Source of the DNA: Christensenella sp. UBA4651
Lineage (GTDB): Bacteria; Bacillota; Clostridia; Christensenellales; UBA1242
Length of the DNA stretch: 8,563 nt
Assembly (NCBI GenBank): GCA_002405615.1
Contig: DHMD01000028.1
Location: forward strand, 8,310 to 16,872
Direction: 5' to 3'
Below the pieces are notes generated by a model, which saw nothing but the letters and a program-made list of their open reading frames with translations, searched no databases and had not been told where the DNA came from. Shown here in pieces: positions 6,669 to 8,563 of the stretch. Position numbers and translations under genes: made by a program. Numbering within the stretch: the stretch's first letter is position 1; every line of letters begins with the position of its first letter.

Positions 6669-7712
6669 ATGAATATTTCTAGGCGTAATAGAACGATTTT
6701 GGCAACTATTTTTACAATAGTGTTTTCTGTTACTGCATTTTTCGTTTTGTGGTATACGGTAATCAAGCCTGCTTTCGCCTTTAATTCGTCCTCGACAACA
6801 CTTACCTCTGTCGGCGAATTGCTAAAAAATAAGAATAGTGCCGCTAGTTCTCAACCTTTTGATGTGGCAAATTTAACTAAACTCGTAAATATGATAAGCG
6901 GGAGTTCGGGAGATTTGTATAGTCAAGTAACTTCTCTCACTACCTCTACAGCGACTACTCCGCTGACCGCTGCGGCATTGAGGTCAAAAACGTATCAAAA
7001 ATCGAGTGGCAACAGTATTGTTGTACGCATTGGCGGGCTAGATTGGATAGTTACTTATGTAGCAAATGACGGTTCGGGCAACTTGGTTGCTACATTGTGG
7101 CTGAGTAGCAGCTATCAGGACGCTTGGTCAGGTAAAAACGGAAATCTGGGGGCTTATTACGGATTCTCAAATGGTGGTTTGTACAGCGAATGGTCTGCGG
7201 GGTGGTATTCTGCCTCTAATACGGTAAATTACCCTAGCAATATGTACGGCACGAGTTATATTCGTACCGAAACTCTCAATAATCCGACAAATCGTGTTTA
7301 TGCTACGAGTGATGGGGCGGAAACTACTGCCGCAGTCAGTCAAAAAACTACCGTTTCTGCACATCCGTTTGCACTTTTCACGGTGGAAGCGCTGGGATTG
7401 ACAAAGTATATTCGTACGCCTAATGACATTGAATGGCAAACCAACCTGCAAAACCCTGCTGGGCGTGGAAACAACAGTTATTATCTAAATAATGAATCTG
7501 TATCAAATTCCAACAACAAATACAATTACACAAATTCGTGGTATGGTAGTACTGAATATAGCGGCAAAACTGGTTATGCCAACTGGGGAGCAGATTATCT
7601 GTGGTTGCCTAGTTGGGCGGAAACGGGTCAGGCTAGTGGAGTGGTGCGACAGGAATTTGGGATACGAATGACGCCGAAAGGTCGAATTATGATGGTTCGA
7701 CTGCACAAGTAA
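6669..7712 (+). CDS. Exported two-unit repeat protein, N-terminal open part (frame ends early through a frameshift)
   Basis: I do not recognise a named family with certainty. ATG 6669 has AAAGAGGT 9 nt upstream. A TTG 14 codons earlier lies in the promoter and has no ribosome site, so it is not used. From this start the frame has 347 residues. Basic residues 5-7 are followed by a membrane segment (about 9-30) and an AFA site at 35-37, indicating export. From residue 40 comes repeat unit 1: SVGELL, LVNMISGSSGD, ALRSKTYQKSSGNSIVVRIGGLDWIVTY, ATLWL, a Trp/Tyr/Asn-rich middle, and WLPSWAETG. At about 7640 the frame goes wrong: the last ~25 residues (to VRLHK) are out-of-frame sequence. The true continuation (GIWDTNDAERSNYDG) lies in the -1 frame. 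The result is a truncated product, or a pseudogene if the base change is real. Confidence 0.75.
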   Translation: MNISRRNRTILATIFTIVFSVTAFFVLWYTVIKPAFAFNSSSTTLTSVGELLKNKNSAASSQPFDVANLTKLVNMISGSSGDLYSQVTSLTTSTATTPLTAAALRSKTYQKSSGNSIVVRIGGLDWIVTYVANDGSGNLVATLWLSSSYQDAWSGKNGNLGAYYGFSNGGLYSEWSAGWYSASNTVNYPSNMYGTSYIRTETLNNPTNRVYATSDGAETTAAVSQKTTVSAHPFALFTVEALGLTKYIRTPNDIEWQTNLQNPAGRGNNSYYLNNESVSNSNNKYNYTNSWYGSTEYSGKTGYANWGADYLWLPSWAETGQASGVVRQEFGIRMTPKGRIMMVRLHK

Positions 7713-8278
7713 CGGCGAGTGCTGCTACTAATTTGGGTAGCAGTGTTACAGATACCACTGCTTATCCGTGGACGTGGACTCGTACAGCGAACTATGATTC
7801 TAGTTATGCTTTTACCAGTTACAGCCTAAATACTGCTGGTGGGTCGTGTACACCGTATTATGTATCGCAATCGAGGGCGGTTAGACCTGCTTTTCATCTG
7901 AATTTGTCTATGGCGGCAAGTTCTACCTCATACGCTCGTGTCGGGGAATTGCTCCAAGATGTTTCGTCTGCTGCTGGTACAGCACCATTCTCATACAATA
8001 ATGTAGTATCTTTGGTGAATATGATACAAGGCAGTAGTGGCGATGTAACCACTCAGGCAAATGCACTAAAACAGTCTGTGGCGTCTGCTCCGATAAATTC
8101 ACAAACTCTGCGTAGCAAGACGTACAACAAATCGGCAGGGCAAAGTATTGTGGTGCGTTTGGGTGGGCTAGATTGGATAGTTACATACTTATCCAAAGAT
8201 ATGAGCAGTAACGTAATAGCCACACTATGGCTCTTAAACAATGTGCAAGATGTTTTCAAAAACCGTTCACAAACTTAG
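7637..8278 (+). pseudogene. C-terminal continuation of the repeat protein, separated by a frameshift (end of unit 1 and start of unit 2)
   Basis: This frame opens after a TAG at 7634-7636 and reads GATGIWDTNDAERSNYDG, a Trp/Thr-rich strand region, then SRAVRPAFHLNL. This is the expected end of unit 1, since a conserved VRPAFHLNL ending is common in such surface repeats. Unit 2 starts at about 7916 and repeats the opening of unit 1 without gaps for about 99 residues at 55-60 percent identity by eye: RVGELL, LVNMIQGSSGD, LRSKTYNKSAGQSIVVRLGGLDWIVTY, ATLWL. It then ends at TAG 8276-8278 after VFKNRSQT. There is no signal sequence or ribosome site of its own. An internal TTG at 7733 could be called as a start, but I consider this piece a broken part of the upstream gene rather than an independent one. 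Confidence 0.75.
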
Positions 8279-8369
8279 GGTGAACTTTTACGGATATATT
8301 GATATACTCAGACTAGTCTGATGATTGGTACTACGGTAGCGGTAACTCTTGGGCTATGCCTAAAAAATA
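8279..8369 (+). pseudogene. Decayed remnant of repeat unit 2
   Basis: A third frame (codons at 8305, 8308 and so on) reads YSD-stop-SDDWYYGSGNSWAMPKK-stop. This aligns with unit 1 YSEWSAGWYSASNTVNYP near 7182-7235. The TAG at 8314-8316 stands where unit 1 has TGG (Trp). The offset between copies falls from 1130 to 1123 nt, meaning a net loss of about 7 bp near 8250-8305 and another frame change. Homology stops at the TAG 8367-8369, so the last two thirds of unit 2 are gone. Confidence 0.6.
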
Positions 8370-8473
8370 GTAATTACGAATGGCTAACCACATAAAATAT
8401 TTTCTTATAGTTAAATATAAATGTAATTGAGTTTTATGTAAGAAAGTTAAAATTTTTATAAATAATTAAAAAA
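8370..8473. other. AT-rich spacer with no recognisable gene
   Basis: About 100 bp of AT-rich DNA. The only structure seen is a weak 8-bp inverted repeat ACATAAAA (8390-8397) / TTTTATGT (8433-8440) with a long spacer; it is not convincing as a terminator. Confidence 0.6.
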
Positions 8474-8516
8474 CACTTGACATTATTAACGATTCTTGTT
8501 ATACTAATGTCAAGTG
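8474..8516 (+). promoter_or_regulatory. Consensus promoter embedded in a perfect 12-bp inverted repeat
   Basis: CACTTGACATTA (8474-8485) and TAATGTCAAGTG (8505-8516) are perfect inverted arms 19 nt apart. The left arm contains a perfect -35, TTGACA (8477-8482). After 17 nt follows TATACT (8500-8505) with an extended -10 TG at 8497-8498. The right arm covers the end of the -10 and the predicted start (about 8511-8513). A dimeric repressor bound here would block the promoter. This is the best promoter match in the window. Confidence 0.75.
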
Positions 8517-8538
8517 ATTTTACTTTACGAGGTGTTAG

Positions 8539-8563
8539 TTGAACCTTAAACAAACATTTGAAG
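8539..8563 (+). CDS. Start of a new gene, cut by window edge
   Basis: TTG 8539 begins MNLKQTFE and runs off the window. GAGG (8529-8532) stands 6 nt upstream, and the consensus promoter at 8477-8505 places the transcription start about 27 nt before it. Eight residues do not identify the product. A small regulator that controls its own palindromic promoter would fit the context, but that is inference. Confidence 0.5.

Larger units (their letters stand above)
6786..8369 (+). repeat. Two tandem gene-internal units, period 1130 bp (second truncated)
   Basis: Unit 1 spans about 6786-7915 and unit 2 about 7916-8369. Two landmarks give the same offset of 1130 bp: GTCGG.GAATTGCT at 6810 and 7940, and an identical 20-mer at 7035-7054 and 8165-8184. 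A period of 1131 (377 codons) would keep frame, so the copy spacing itself points to one missing base in unit 1. Confidence 0.85.

Noticed and set aside
7620..7660. Programmed -1 ribosomal frameshift joining the two halves of the repeat protein
   Set aside because: No slippery heptamer of X-XXY-YYZ type and no clear downstream stem are seen. The 1130 versus 1131 period is better explained by a lost base.
8474..8516. Intrinsic terminator of the repeat-protein gene
   Set aside because: The 19-nt loop is long, no uninterrupted T-tract follows, and the -35/-10 pair fits too well. I favour an operator, though some termination cannot be excluded.

Overview
The window looks like a chromosomal segment of an AT-rich, endospore-forming Firmicute of the class Clostridia, probably an uncultured gut-type lineage. 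The main evidence is an intact sporulation sigma factor gene (sigK), together with strong purine-rich Shine-Dalgarno sites, frequent GTG and TTG starts, and U-tailed intrinsic terminators. Genus or family cannot be fixed from this sequence. No RNA gene, CRISPR array or insertion sequence was found.

Layout. (1) 1-1368 (+): the C-terminal half of uvrA, cut by the window edge. (2) 1396-1429: a hairpin shared as terminator by uvrA and the convergent gene. (3) 1441-4659 (-): a 1072-residue secreted and membrane-anchored protein with four beta-sandwich-like modules outside and a coiled coil inside the cell. (4) 4660-4812: a divergent promoter region with an inverted repeat. (5) 4813-5631 (+): two consecutive half-size TauE/SafE (TSUP) transporter genes. 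(6) 5632-5698: a short leader with an apparent SpoIIID box and sigma-E-type -10. (7) 5699-6424 (+): sigK with an N-terminal pro-like extension, then a terminator. (8) 6425-6668: a T-rich control region with TTGACT/TTGTCT words repeated about every helical turn. (9) 6669-8369 (+): an exported protein built of two tandem units of about 377 residues. It is broken by a one-base frameshift in unit 1, and by a stop codon, frameshift and truncation in unit 2. (10) 8370-8563: AT-rich spacer, then a strong promoter lying inside a 12-bp inverted repeat, and the first codons of a new gene.

How the parts relate. UvrA (DNA repair) and SigK (late mother-cell transcription) are housekeeping or sporulation genes. 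The two TSUP halves probably form one small-anion permease. The two large surface-protein genes are the accessory part: one intact and one decaying. The best-supported regulatory inference is that sigK here is under sigma-E plus SpoIIID, as in Bacillus subtilis, and that SigK is made as a pro-protein. I saw no clearly new multi-gene system. The least described elements are the surface protein with an intracellular coiled coil, the two-unit repeat protein with its phased upstream repeats, and the palindromic promoter at the right end.
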